In this document: positions 51,658 to 62,059 of the stretch, one piece after another
Position numbering within the stretch: position 1 is the first letter of the stretch
How the letters are laid out: every line of letters begins with the position of its first letter
Origin: Mercurialis annua
Lineage: Eukaryota > Streptophyta > Magnoliopsida > Malpighiales > Euphorbiaceae
Direction: 5' to 3'
Assembly: GCF_937616625.2 (NCBI RefSeq)
Contig: NC_065576.1
Coordinates: forward strand, 17,176,501 to 17,240,500
DNA: 64,000 bases
Translations under genes and position numbers: made by a program
The notes under the pieces: model-generated
What the model was told of the DNA's origin: nothing
Databases searched by the model: none
The model's input: the letters and a program-made list of their open reading frames with translations, nothing else

Positions 51658-52201
51658 GGGACGCGCGGGTCTGGATCGTATATTTCAATTCAAAATTGAA
51701 ATTCCAACAATCCGGATCCTAAAGTTGATCATATCAACAACAAATGGATCGTCGTATCATTTAGTAATTAAAGCACGCATCTAGGAATCGTAAGAAGAAT
51801 AACTTTGTCGATTCTCCAACGATTCTTGTAGTCCCAAAAGTACGGCGACGTCAAGCTCGTCTACACGAGTATGCGTCCGATTGAATCCTCGCCTTTAAGT
51901 AATCCGCAAGAGTTCCTCTTGCCGAGCAGCCCTAAGCTCAAACTCTTCCCGCAATTACGTCCTTGCTCGGATGTATGAAAAACGTCGCCAAGTTTTTCCC
52001 GTGATTGATGACTACTTGAACTCCTTCAAGTGCTTTTTCTCTCTACAATTTTGTAGTGAGATGTGTGTTGTGTGGTATGTTGAAATGAGCAAGGACATGC
52101 TCTATTTGTAGGCTAGAGCATGTCTTAAGAATGCAACACCTTGCATGCTAGGTGTCACACACCAAGCAAAGGTGTTGCCACCACATGACACCTTTTATGT
52201 G

Positions 52202-52260
52202 GTGACATCACATAGGTGACATCATATAGGTGATGTCATCATATGACATCACATATATGA
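52202..52260. promoter_or_regulatory. TGACATCA motif cluster in the copia 3' LTR
   Basis: Four copies of TGACATCA or its complement TGATGTCA lie within about 60 bp. In minus-strand orientation they lie upstream of the TATA position. They resemble bZIP-type recognition sites, though the canonical TGACG core is absent. Confidence 0.5.
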
Positions 52261-52390
52261 CATAAGCTTATCTCATTACATCATCACCATGAAATCATCA
52301 TTCCATTAGCTTATGATTAATGATTTAAGTATCATTAATTACAATAATTAATTACTTAAGCCTTTTAATCATTAAACTTGATTAAAATAT

Positions 52391-52516
52391 AATTAGGTTC
52401 CTACTAATTTATAACTCTTATAAATTAGTCCCTAATTAACTTGGACATAGTACAATTAGGTTCCTACTAATTTATAACTCTTACAAATTAGTCCCTAATC
52501 TGTACTTGTTTTTCAT
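52391..52516. repeat. 63-bp tandem duplication in the copia 3' LTR
   Basis: AATTAGGTTCCTACTAATTT starts at 52391 and again at 52454, with the following TATAACTCTTA(T/C)AAATTAG also repeated. The 5' LTR has a single copy at about 59510, so the duplication arose after insertion or in the template. Confidence 0.85.
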
Positions 52517-53633
52517 CTTAGATTAATTTCCGAGATATGCTAATATCCATATGAAATTGAACTTTTGTAAACTCAATCGGTTGCACACTCTATTGTGTGT
52601 GACTAAATAGGTTCACATCTATATGGCAACGAGAGACATAAGAAACGCCTTTCTTATATTAAATAATTAAATCCCATTTAATATTAATTCTCGTAGATCG
52701 AGAGTGACGTCTAGCAACATATCACTACCCCCAAATAGAGATGAATGTTTCGATGCATTCTTTTTGAACCAATGTTTATAATTACCGTACACTAAAAATT
52801 CCCTTCATCTAAGATTTCAATCTCGACTAGTGTCACGGATAAGTCAAACACTGTATGTCTTGATTATATGACCTCATCTCTCAGTTCTAATTCTTGATAA
52901 ATATGACTTCCACTAGAAACAACTTTCTGTGGAAGTCATATACACCTACGCAGGTTTATCATCCATCAAGAACAATTCGAGATAGCATAGAATCTTGTCT
53001 CTGTTCATCCAGAGTGATGAATCCTTTCTAGGTTAAACCCTATCTCCATATACAACTAATTAGAGCTAACACATCCCGCTGCACTAGCTCATGAAAGATC
53101 TAGGGTTAAGGAATGTCAAACTCTAATCACCTATATACAAGATAGTGTCACCGCAAGTCAAAGGACATATGTACAATTATGAACTAGATGACATCAAATT
53201 GACTTTAATGAATTACCATGTATAAGTCATCTAGCGTCACTTGTTCGACTTACTCAACACCTTGAGTGTCCACATGTTTATTCTGATCCCCATCAAGTAG
53301 TATGAGACTCACTACTTCCTATAATTAGCAACTCTTTAATAATCAGGAGAATAAATAGAGGTGACAATCTTTTCGGGATAATGTGATGCCCTTATTCGCA
53401 GGACCCTATCGATCGTGAACGGTTATTTAGATCACTTGTATAATAGAATCTGTCACTCATATTCTTAACACCTTAAGAATAGATTCTATCACAATGTGAT
53501 AAGGACAATACGTAATACATGAACACTTAGTTGATGAGACACTTAGTTCAAATAGAACATATATATCTTTGCTATTGGGATTAATTCTATAAATATACAC
53601 GATCAAATGGCCCTAGGCCATATATTACTAACA

Positions 53634-53644
53634 ATCTCCCACTT
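53634..53644 (-). other. Polypurine tract of the copia element
   Basis: The minus strand reads AAGTGGGAGAT directly before the LTR start TGTTAGTAATATATG, a typical plant copia arrangement. Confidence 0.88.
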
Positions 53645-53697
53645 GCACTAGTGCCATTGATAACTATATCTAAGCCCCGTCTTCACAAGATGTAAAT

Positions 53698-53768
53698 ATT
53701 AATGACACTAAGTCATGTAAAACTTAATGACTCTAAGTCATGTAAACCTTAATGACTCCAAGTCATGG
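53698..53768. repeat. Three short tandem repeats near the copia PPT
   Basis: The run TAATGAC-CTAAGTCATG is repeated three times at about 23-26-bp spacing between the RNase H remnant and the PPT. Probably simple slippage in the untranslated 3' part of the element. Confidence 0.75.
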
Positions 53769-53829
53769 GCTTTGTCAGTGGGTTAGCCGTGTTATTGGCT
53801 AATGCTATCTTTTAGAGATACAATTTTCT

Positions 53830-53950
53830 CTTTCCAACAATTTCTTTAGATAATATGATAATGCCTTTCCTTATGTTCGGATAAGTTGTGAGACCCGGTT
53901 TCTTTTGCTAGGGCAGCAACACCATTATGGTCGCAGAAAAGAGGAACTTT
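53830..53950 (-). pseudogene. Copia RNase H fragment
   Basis: Minus-strand translation over 53947-53880 reads VPLFCDHNGVAALAKETGSH, close to the conserved copia RNase H stretch around the Asp in CDN and the Ala-Lys segment. The next residues (LSEHKERHYHII) match the family, followed by a stop near 53830. This is the C-terminal end of pol. Confidence 0.85.
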
Positions 53951-54299
53951 CGACTTAATGGAAGAAAACCGTACTTAGTTCAGTTACAAACTAATTTATC
54001 CAAATACCTTCTATTACGACATCTCATGTTATAATATACTCGGCTTCTATAATGGAGTATGGAGTTGATTCTTGCTTAGAACACTTCTAGCTCACTACTC
54101 CTTCATTATAAATAAATATGAATCTGGAGATAGACTCTCTATTATCCATATCTGATTATTAATCAGAATCTGTAAAACGGTCTACTTAAAAATCTCGTTC
54201 TCCATTTGTTAATACCATATCTTTACTTCTATAAAAGTACTTAAAGATATCTTTAACAACCATCCAATGTTCTCAACATAGATTGGATTAAAACCGATT

Positions 54300-55200
54300 A
54301 GTCCCACTAACCGCATAGACAATTTCTAGCTTTGTATGTGGCAACACATACCTCAGACTACCAATTGCCGAAACTTATGGTATCTTTGCCAGATTCTTTC
54401 TTTCTTCAAAAGTTTCGGAAGACACTCCCTTTGAAAGAAAAATTTTATGCCTAACTAGTATCAATCCTCTATTAGAACTTCCATATTGAACTACTTCAAT
54501 ATCTTTTCTAAGAAGAGCCTTTAGGAGAAACCAATTATTCTTTTAGATCTATCTTTATAGAGTCTAATACTGGGAATTTAGGCTACCTCTCCGAGGTCTT
54601 TGATGGAGTACGTATTAGATAAACCAAAGTTTTACAAAAGTTAACATTCCGATATTATTATTTATTAGTAATAAGTTATCTACATGCAAGATCATGAAAG
54701 TGAGTCTGCTCCCACTAAACCTTCTTGTAAACATTGGGTTTATCATCGTTTTTAATAAATTTATCAAGACGACGGAACTCGAAGCTTTCTTTCCATCCAC
54801 TAGGGATCATTTTAGGTTACACACCTTCGAACCTTCTTCAGATTCAAAATCCTCGACTTATTCCATATAGATATACTCCTTAATTTAACCATTAAGGAAT
54901 GTGGTTCTTACATCCATATGTCCAACCACAAAATCTGAATGTGTAGCCTTGGTAAGAAAAATCTTGATGGACTTAAACATGGCTACCGGCGATAAAGTGT
55001 ATTCACAATACAACTTCTTGCCTCTAGCAAAACTCTTTTGCAACAAGTCTAGCTTTAAAGGTCTCCACCTTTCCATTAGTACCAATTTTACACTTGAAGA
55101 TCCATTTAAACCTTATTGGTATAATACCTTTGGATGGATCGACTAGCTCCTAAAATTTGGTTTCTTTATATGGAATCCATTTCAGATTTTATTCTTTCAA
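54300..55200 (-). pseudogene. Copia reverse transcriptase fragments
   Basis: Two pieces are clear. The piece at 55085-54885 contains LSPVAMFKSIKIFL and MDVRTTFLNG, the N-terminal RT core. The piece at 54800-54615 contains MILHVDNLLLINNN, the position of the catalytic YVDD box, here HVDN at about 54686-54675. The second catalytic Asp is replaced by Asn, so the enzyme would be inactive even without the frame breaks. Confidence 0.88.
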
Positions 55201-55439
55201 ACCAATTTTGAAGAATCTATATCACATTTAGTTTCCTCATAAGTAGAGGGATCAACACTTGATCTTTTACTCCATGACTAAACAACTCTTATTTATCATG
55301 CGGGAAAACCATCTCTCTCCGGTGGACGAGATACTCTACTTAATATTTGAGTTGTTAATGTAGATATATCTTTTAGTAACTCCGGGTTTGATCAATCTTA
55401 ATTGATTTATTTTTTTGTTGGTAACTAGATGACTCCTCA

Positions 55440-56199
55440 TCTAGTTCTATATTCCTTTCTTAGTGTCCCTCTTGAATAAACGCTTCATTAAGAAAGACTA
55501 CCACCGATAAACAACGATTGTTTGTTCGGTTCGAATATAGAAACAATATCCTAAACTGTCTTTAGGATATCCAACATAACCTTTCCATGATTGATTTTGA
55601 TTCCAAATTTATCGGTTATCAGTTCCCTGATATGTTCCGAACACCCTCAAATCTTAACATCCTTAGGACTTGATTCCATACCATATCTCATAAGGTATCT
55701 ATGGTGAAAATTTAGTTGGAATTTAATTTAGAATTTTATTTGCGGTAAGAAGTGCTTGACCCTATAACGACATGGATAAGTTAGTATATAGCTCATTATT
55801 GATCGTATCATTTCCCATAATGTACAATACGTCCTTCTTGACAGACGCACCATTCAACCATGGTGTTCCCAAGGAGTAAGTTGAAAAATAATACCACATT
55901 CCTTTTAGGAACATACCAAATTCTGTACTCAAGTATTCTTCCCTTTTCGATCACATCGTAAAGTATTAATACCTTTTCCAATTTAGTTTTCTACTTCATT
56001 CTTGAAGTTATTTGAACATTTCAAAATCTTCATGTTTGTTCTTCATAAGACAAACTTAACTATATCATGATAACTCATCGATGTAGAAAATGAAGTATAA
56101 GTATCTACCTTGGTCTGTTTCTTTAAACGTACCATATACATCACTATGTATGGTCTCTTAAATGACTTTAGCTCTACCTCTTTGTCCCACAAAGAATAA
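55440..56199 (-). pseudogene. Copia integrase fragments
   Basis: The core is recognisable at 56160-56043, ending MSYHDIVKFVL, and at 55890-55841, reading SLGTPWLNGASV. In the latter the Glu normally found in the NG-S-E motif is Val. The double Asp normally in the TF-DD-SRYG stretch appears as Thr-Ser, so the catalytic triad is lost. Further downstream a WYGMESSPKDVKI-like stretch and a GKVMLDIL-like stretch correspond to the integrase C-terminal region. Frameshifts separate the pieces. Confidence 0.78.
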
Positions 56200-56391
56200 T
56201 CAGGCCATGTTGCCTTTAAGATACGACTCATAAATCGGAAGAGATGCAAAATCTTGATTGCTCAAGATTCCCATCCTATCTAACTTGTTATGTCTATCTT
56301 TTGCAATATGTCCTAATAATAAATGCCAAAGTTGTTTAGAAGTTTGATAACTTATGGTATTAATTTCGAAAACATCTTTTGCATTAAACAT
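56200..56391 (-). pseudogene. Copia GAG-pre-integrase domain fragment
   Basis: The frame reads SKQLWHLLLGHIAKDRHNKL and later YESYLKG. This matches the His-His/Cys-Cys zinc-binding domain that precedes copia integrase (LWH-LGH ... C-C). The Cys pair appears as ES-Y, so zinc binding is probably lost. Confidence 0.85.
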
Positions 56392-56526
56392 CTTTATTCA
56401 AGTCATAAAGAACATTTTGTACATATCCATACCCAACTCCGTATTATCAAACATAATACTACAAACATCCTTTGTAAATAGAAAATCAACTACCAAATTT
56501 GTCATACAAATTCGGATATGATATTT

Positions 56527-56775
56527 CTATATATATTGGGTAAGTACAAAAAACTTGTTTAAGTACAACTTATGTTTTAAGAAAATTGAAGTTGATCCTA
56601 TAGCTCTTGTCGCAACGCTAGCGTCATTCCCGAGATTTAAGATTACTTCATCTTTTTTCCTTTCTCTCACTTTTACTAAATCCGTAAAAGATAAACAAAT
56701 ATGAGAATTATCATCGGTATTCAATACCCAAGCTTTTAAATGAGCAATTGACATTGGAATATGAGATAGACACAT
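56527..56775 (-). pseudogene. Copia aspartic protease fragment
   Basis: The frame contains AWVLNTDDNSHIC followed by GNDASVATRAIGS. This corresponds to the copia protease WVLDTG-SHIC active-site stretch and the following VGNG motif. The catalytic Asp reads Asn (WVLNT). Confidence 0.85.
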
Positions 56776-56879
56776 TCTTGATGAATTGTCGTTCCTTTCG
56801 TCATTGCCCTTTAAGTATTCACAATACTTAATGTAATTTCCATTTCAATGTCTTTCGGTTTGAAAAAATAAACACTTTC

Positions 56880-57000
56880 TTTTATTTACTGAACCGCCTT
56901 TTAAATATTCCAAATATTTTCGGCAATGGCTTATACTGTCCTACATCTTAACAAATGAAAACATTTTTCTTTGTTAACCGATGTGCATTTCTTTTCCGTA
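56880..57000 (-). pseudogene. Copia gag zinc-knuckle remnant
   Basis: Minus-strand translation gives a stretch ending SHCRKYLEYLKGGSVNKR, like the end of a copia gag CCHC knuckle and its downstream LKGGS segment. A stop interrupts the Cys region and most Cys ligands are gone. Confidence 0.6.
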
Positions 57001-57816
57001 ATAGCCTTGGAGGCATCTAAATATCTTAATCAATCAAAAATTAATTTTAAACCACTAGCCGATTACTATCGTGAATGTCACTTTAAAGGAATCTATTTAA
57101 TCTTATTATCCCTTAGACAGCAAAGATCTCTAATTAGTATTCATGTTATTTTATATATTTAACCATAATGATTTGGTCTTTATCAAAATGGCCTCCCACT
57201 ATCTTTGTCGAATCCTACACTTCCAAAATAGGAAACGTGAATCTTTGTTGGAAAAGATTTCAAGCGGGTGATTGAATTCTTATATTCATTTATCTTTCCC
57301 TCAAGTACTTAATGCTATTCTTGGGATCAAAATGATATATAAGTGAACAGCTACTTGTTCATCATATCTCATATGAGGTTCAATCATTTCCGGCTCCTAA
57401 TGTTTTCACCCTCATATACCCATTGTCGTTATTGGGTTTCTGCATTAGTTAAGTTTAACCCATTAAATAACCTAAGATGTATCAATTTGAATAATAATGT
57501 ACGCCTAATTGCCGTTATTGCCGTGTACTATATCAATACACCCGTAACATCTCATGCTTAACAATAAACTCAACAACAGCCTCTTGACGATATCATCTCA
57601 GCCCTATGTATCCATAGCCGACAAGATGATAACTCAAAGTGTGTTAGTTTACTGCTCCAATGAAGAGCCATTGATAAATCAATTTAATGATTAATCAATA
57701 TAAACTTAATCTTTCAACTTTTTAGGAAGATTTCTTAGGGTTTTAAATTATTCCGGTCTCACTAAGCACACAACACATTTTAGCATGCATCCCTTACATA
57801 TTAAAGCTAAAATAAA
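57001..57816 (-). pseudogene. Copia gag region, unrecognisable
   Basis: By position this should be the copia gag gene on the minus strand. I could not recognise the family motifs; open frames on the plus strand (56971-57162, 57343-57561) are short and without support. Confidence 0.35.
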
Positions 57817-58111
57817 GGTTAAACCCATCTAGAGGCCCTTGTACTATATCATTTTTGTTCAAAAAGCTCCTGTACTATTTTTTTGTTCTTCAGGTCCCTC
57901 TACTTACATAATTGTGATTTTCATGTCCTTTTTTAGTTTTCTCCAATCCCTCTACTTACAATTTTTCTGTTCCTCCAGTCCCTCAAAAGGACCTGAAAAT
58001 CGGAATTTTTCCAAGTACAAGGACCTAAAGAACAAAAAAATAGTACAAGGGCTTTTTAAACAAAAATGATATAGTACAAGGGCCTTTAGATGGGTTTAGT
58101 CCTAAAATAAA
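57808..58111. mobile_element. Mutator-like MITE with 9-bp target-site duplication
   Basis: The element spans 57817-58102 (286 bp) and is flanked by TAAAATAAA at 57808-57816 and 58103-58111. Its ends are long inverted repeats of about 80 bp: the left arm includes TAAACCCATCTAGAGGCCCT and the right arm includes GGGCCTTTAGATGGGTTTA, continuing through CTTGTACTATATCATTTTTG and its complement. Long terminal inverted repeats with a 9-bp duplication are typical of Mutator-like elements. It has no transposase. It is nested in the copia element, so it inserted later or travelled with it. Confidence 0.85.
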
Positions 58112-58754
58112 TCATGCAATCACACATGTATGATCATGGACTTTGTAGGTCTCATTCTTTAGGCACAAATGAATGAGCAAACTATTACATATCTCGGAAA
58201 TGATTCTCTAATCATTTACTATATAATATCTACTTTCTTTAGGTATCGATGATTCATCCTAGAACCTCCGAAAGCCTCAACCGATTGATAATCTTCGGAA
58301 AAAAAATTAATTTTTTTTTACGTTTTTGTTTTTACGGTTTTTTTTTCTTTCGAGTCGGAAACTTTTTTTCGGGTGTAAAACCCCTTTTTCAGCATTTCCG
58401 TTTTTTTTACGAAAAAAACATATTTTTTTCGAGTTTTTTTTTCGGGTTTCGCTTTTTCCGCACATCCCGTTGATGACAACATAATGCACAAGCGAATCAC
58501 ATATTGTGTTAAATTATCACATTAGAAAAATTCCCAGGATAGATTGGAGGGTCACGAGCGGACCACTTAAGTACCAATCTCCTAGACATAATTTAATCAA
58601 ATGTAACTAATATCACAATAGCGTTCGTTGGTTTTTGAAAAAAAAAACCTTAAGCACTCAGAATTATAAATTACATGCCCAATAATAATTTCTAAGTCCA
58701 TGATTATTTATACATGTATTCAATCGTAAAGCGTTAATACTCGATGATACGGTG
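58112..58754. other. Copia leader with low-complexity T-rich tract
   Basis: The region between MITE and PBS is the 5' leader or gag start of the copia element. 58290-58465 is a run of T tracts broken by ACG, TCGGG and TTCG (A tracts on the transcribed strand). Short open frames on both strands here are composed of Phe or Lys runs and are not credible genes. Confidence 0.6.
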
Positions 58755-58766
58755 GCTCTGATACCA
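58755..58766 (-). other. Primer binding site, tRNA-Met (initiator) type
   Basis: The minus strand reads TGGTATCAGAGC one base after the LTR end (GCGCCAACA at 58776-58768). Same primer class as in the LARD-like element. Confidence 0.9.
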
Positions 58767-59223
58767 CTGTTGGCGCAGCGGGACGCGCGGGTCCGGATCG
58801 TATATTTCAATTCAAAATCGAAATTCCAACAATCCGGATCCTAAAGTTGATCATATCAACAACAAATGGATCGTCGTATCATTTAGTAATTAAAGCACGC
58901 ATCTAGGAGTCGTAAGAAGAATACCTTTGTCGATTCCCCAACGATTCTTATAGTCCCGAAAGTACGGCGACCTCAAGCTCGTCCACACGAGTATGCGTCC
59001 GATTGATCTCTCGCCTTGAAGTAATCCACAAGAGTTCCTCTTGCTGAACAGCCCTAAGCTCAAACTCTTGCCGCGATTACGTCCTTGCTCGGATATATGA
59101 AAAACTTCGCCAAGTTTTTTCAGTGATTGATGACTACTTGAACTCCTTCAAGTGCTTTTTCTCTCTACAACTTTGTAGTGAGATGTGTGTTGTGTGGTAT
59201 GTTGAAATGAGCAAGGACATGCT

Positions 59224-59233
59224 CTATTTATAG
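59224..59233 (-). promoter_or_regulatory. TATA box of the copia 5' LTR
   Basis: Minus strand CTATAAATAG, inside a short inverted repeat (CATGCTCT ... AGAGCATG at about 59219-59252). A TGACATCA cluster lies 100-200 bp upstream on the minus strand. The equivalent site in the 3' LTR is mutated. Confidence 0.65.
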
Positions 59234-59325
59234 GCTAGAGCATGTCTTAAGAATGCAACACCTTGCATGCTAGGTGTCACACACCAAGCAAAGGTATGGC
59301 CACCACATGACACCTTTCATGTGGT

Positions 59326-59384
59326 GACATCACATAAGTGACATCATATAGGTGATGTCATCATATGACATCACATATATGACA
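59326..59384. promoter_or_regulatory. TGACATCA motif cluster in the copia 5' LTR
   Basis: The same cluster of TGACATCA/TGATGTCA motifs as in the 3' LTR, upstream of the TATA box on the transcribed strand. Conservation between the two old LTRs is only that expected from shared descent. Confidence 0.5.
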
Positions 59385-60695
59385 TAAGCTTATCTCATTA
59401 CATCATCACCATGACATCATCATTCCATTAGCTTATGATTAATGATTTAAGTATCATTAATTACACTAATTAATTACTTAAGCTTTTTAATCATAAAAAT
59501 TGGTTAAAATATAATTAGGTTCCTACTAATTTATAACTCTTACAAATTAGTCCCTAATTTGTACTTGTTTTTCATATTAGATTAATTTCCGAGATATGCT
59601 AGTATCCATATGAAATTGATCTTTTGTAAACTCAATCGGTTGCACACTCTATTGTGTGTGACTAACTATGTTCACATCTATATGGCAACGAAGGACATAA
59701 GAAACGCCTTTCTTATATTAAATAATTAAATCCCATTTAATTATTAATTCTCGTCGATCGAGAGTGACGTCTAGCAACATATCACGACCCCCAAATAGAG
59801 ATGAATGTTTCGATGCATTCTTTTTGAACCAATGTTCATAATTAGCGTACACTCAAAATTCCATTCATCTAAGATTCCAATCTCGACTAGTGTCACGGTT
59901 AAGTCAAACACTGTATGTCTTGATTATATGACCTCATATCTCAGTTCTAATTCTTGATTAATATGACTTCCACTAGAAACAACTTTCTATGTAAGTCATA
60001 TACAGCTGCACAGGTTTTATCATACATCAAGAACAATTCGAGGTAGCATAGAATCTTGTCTCTGTTCATCCAGAGTGATGAATCATTTCTAGGTTAAACC
60101 CCTATCTCCATATACAACTAATTAGAGCCAACACATCCTGCGGCCCTAGCTCATGAAAGATCTAGGGTTAAGGAGTATCAAACTCTAATCACCTATATAC
60201 AAGATAGTGTCACCGCAAGTCAAAGGACATATGTACAATTATGAACTAGATGACATTAAATTGACTTTAATGAATTACCATGTATAAGTCATCTAGCGTC
60301 ACTTGTTCGACTTATTCAACACCTTGAGTGTCCACATGTTTATTCCGATCCCCATCAAGTAGTATAAGACTCACTACTTCCTATAATTAGCAACTCTTTA
60401 CTAATCAGGAGAATAAATAGAGGTGACAATCTTCCCGGGATAATGCGATGCCCTTATTAGCAGGACCCCATCGATCGTGAACGGTTATTTAGATCACTTG
60501 TATGATAGAATCTGTCACTCATATTCTTAACACCTTATGAATAGATTCTATCACAATGTGATAAGGACAATACGTAATACATGAACACTTAGGTGATGAG
60601 ACACTTAGTTCAAATAGAACATATATATCTTTTCCATTGGGATTAATTCTACAAATATACACGATCAAATGGCCCTAGGGCATATATTACTAACA

Positions 60696-60870
60696 AAAAA
60701 GGTGAAACGTTTGGATATATTTCGTAGCGTTTGTAAACGTTTGGGATAAATAGTTAAAAATGTGAAACATTTGGCTTTGTTCCGTAACGTTTGCAAACGT
60801 TTGGCTTAAATTGCTAAAAAGGTGAAACGCTTCGATTTGTTTCGTAACGTTTGTAAACGTTTCGCTTTAA
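60696..60870 (-). repeat. Satellite, inverted orientation
   Basis: Directly after the copia LTR the plus strand reads AAGGTGAAACGTTTGGAT and GTAAACGTTTGGCTTAAATT, the reverse complement of the monomer. About three units. Confidence 0.92.
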
Positions 60871-61495
60871 TTATGAAACAAATTCAAGTGTTTCACCTTT
60901 TTAGCAATTTAAGCCGAACGTTTACAAACGTTATGAAACAAATTTAAACGTTTCGCCTTTTTAGTGATTGCAGCCAAACGTTTACAAACGTTAGGCAACA
61001 AATCAAAACGTTTCACCTTTTTAGCGATTTAAGCCAAACGTTTTCAAACGTTACAAAACAAATCTAAACATTTCACCTTTTTAGCGATTTAAGCCAAACG
61101 TTTACAAACGTTACGAAACAAATCCAAGTGTTTCACCTTTTTAGCAATTTAAGCCGAACGATTACAAATATTATGAAACAAATCCAAACGTTTAAACTTT
61201 TTAGTGATTGAATCCAAACGTTTACAAACGCTACGAAACAAATCAAAACGTTTCACCCTTTTAGCGATTTAAGCCAAACGTTTACAAGCGCTACGAAAAA
61301 ATCCAAACGTTTCACCTTTTTAGAAATTTAAGACAAACGTTTACAAACGTTACGAAATAAATCCAAGCGTTTCACCTTTTTAGCAATTTAAGTCGAACGT
61401 TTACAAACGTTATGAAACAAATCCAAACGTTTCACCTTTTTAGCAATTGAAGCCAAACGTTTACAAACGTTACGAAACAAATCCAAGCGTTTCAA
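60871..61495 (+). repeat. Satellite, forward orientation
   Basis: At ATTATGAAACAAATTC the array flips back to forward orientation and continues for about ten units in 60-bp register. Confidence 0.93.
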
Positions 61496-61755
61496 ACGTT
61501 TTAAATCCAAGCGTTTGGCTTCAATCACTAAAAAGGTGAAACCTTTGGTTTTATTTCGTAACATTTGTAAACGTTTGGTTTTATTTCGTAACATTTGTAA
61601 ACGTTTGGATTTGTTTCGTAACGTTTTAAACGTTTTGTTTTGTTCCATAACGTTTGTAAACGTTTGGTTTAAATCGCTAAATATGTGAAACGTTTAGATT
61701 TGTTTAATAACGTTGCTAAACGTTTGGCTTAAATCCCTAAAAAGGTGAAACATTT
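61496..61755 (-). repeat. Satellite, inverted orientation, end of array
   Basis: At CAAACGTTTTAAATCCAAGCG the array flips again and runs inverted to the LTR start at 61756. The flip and the following units (GGCTTCAATCACTAAAAAGG, GTTCCATAACGTTTG) parallel the inverted tract at 50397-50684. Confidence 0.9.
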
Positions 61756-62050
61756 TGTTACTGGCATTTTGCGTTTTTGAGAAACCGTAACAACAAGTGT
61801 GAATGCGGGCGTGCCATGAAGTAGATTCCAAATTGCGAACATAACTTCTGAAAAAGCGATTGGGGTTTGGTTAACCTTATTACAAGTACTCCAAAAAAGT
61901 AATGCTGAGAACTTGAATGAAAACAAATAAATTCAATCTTTAAGTTCTTTACTGATTGAAAATTGAGAATAGAGAGTGTTTGTGAGTTTTCGCCTTTGGG
62001 CTGGTTTTTGTTGGATTTGATCGGGGGCCAAAATTGTTCTGCTTCCTTCT

Positions 62051-62059
62051 TATTTATAG
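62051..62059 (-). promoter_or_regulatory. TATA box of the third LTR
   Basis: Minus strand CTATAAATA, preceded by AAGGG, about 830 bp into the LTR from its U3 terminus at 62886, leaving about 300 bp for R and U5. Well placed for an LTR promoter transcribing leftward into the satellite. Confidence 0.6.

Larger units (their letters stand above)
51658..53633 (-). repeat. 3' LTR of the copia element, end-truncated
   Basis: Homologous to 58780-60695. It starts at GGGACGCGCGGG and lacks the 12 terminal bases TGTTGGCGCAGC present in the other LTR. It contains a 63-bp tandem duplication (units starting at 52391 and 52454) absent from the right copy. The TATA box of the right copy is mutated here: TACAAATA on the minus strand near 52103-52110. 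Confidence 0.9.
53645..58754 (-). pseudogene. Copia gag-pol pseudogene
   Basis: Reading the minus strand from the PBS, fragments of a copia polyprotein appear in the expected order but in different frames and with stops: zinc-knuckle-like stretch, protease, GAG-pre-integrase, integrase, reverse transcriptase and RNase H. The longest open pieces are only 60-82 codons. Catalytic positions of several domains are changed. A MITE at 57817-58102 interrupts the gag/leader part. The element cannot encode its own replication proteins. A convincing gag core was not recognised between about 57000 and 57800. Confidence 0.88.
51658..60695 (-). mobile_element. Degenerate Ty1/copia LTR retrotransposon
   Basis: A complete set of landmarks is readable on the minus strand: 5' LTR (60695-58768), tRNA-Met PBS (58766-58755), decayed gag-pol (58754-53645), PPT (53644-53634) and 3' LTR (53633-51658). 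The pol domain order is protease, integrase, reverse transcriptase, RNase H, which defines Ty1/copia. The LTRs differ by about a dozen bases in the first 250 bp and by a 63-bp duplication, so the insertion is old. Flanking satellite is forward on the left and inverted on the right, and no target-site duplication is visible. Confidence 0.92.
58768..60695 (-). repeat. 5' LTR of the copia element (complete, 1928 bp)
   Basis: Plus-strand termini are TGTTGGCGCAGC and ATATTACTAACA. Left boundary fixed by the PBS, right boundary by the end of homology with the left LTR (53633). Inverted satellite begins at 60696. Confidence 0.93.

Noticed and set aside
54901..55146. Plus-strand frame of 81 codons in the copia pol region
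   Set aside because: It is the complement of the recognisable reverse transcriptase fragment on the minus strand.
58249..58500. Overlapping Phe-rich and Lys-rich frames on both strands
   Set aside because: Low-complexity T tracts in the copia leader produce them; no start context or homology.
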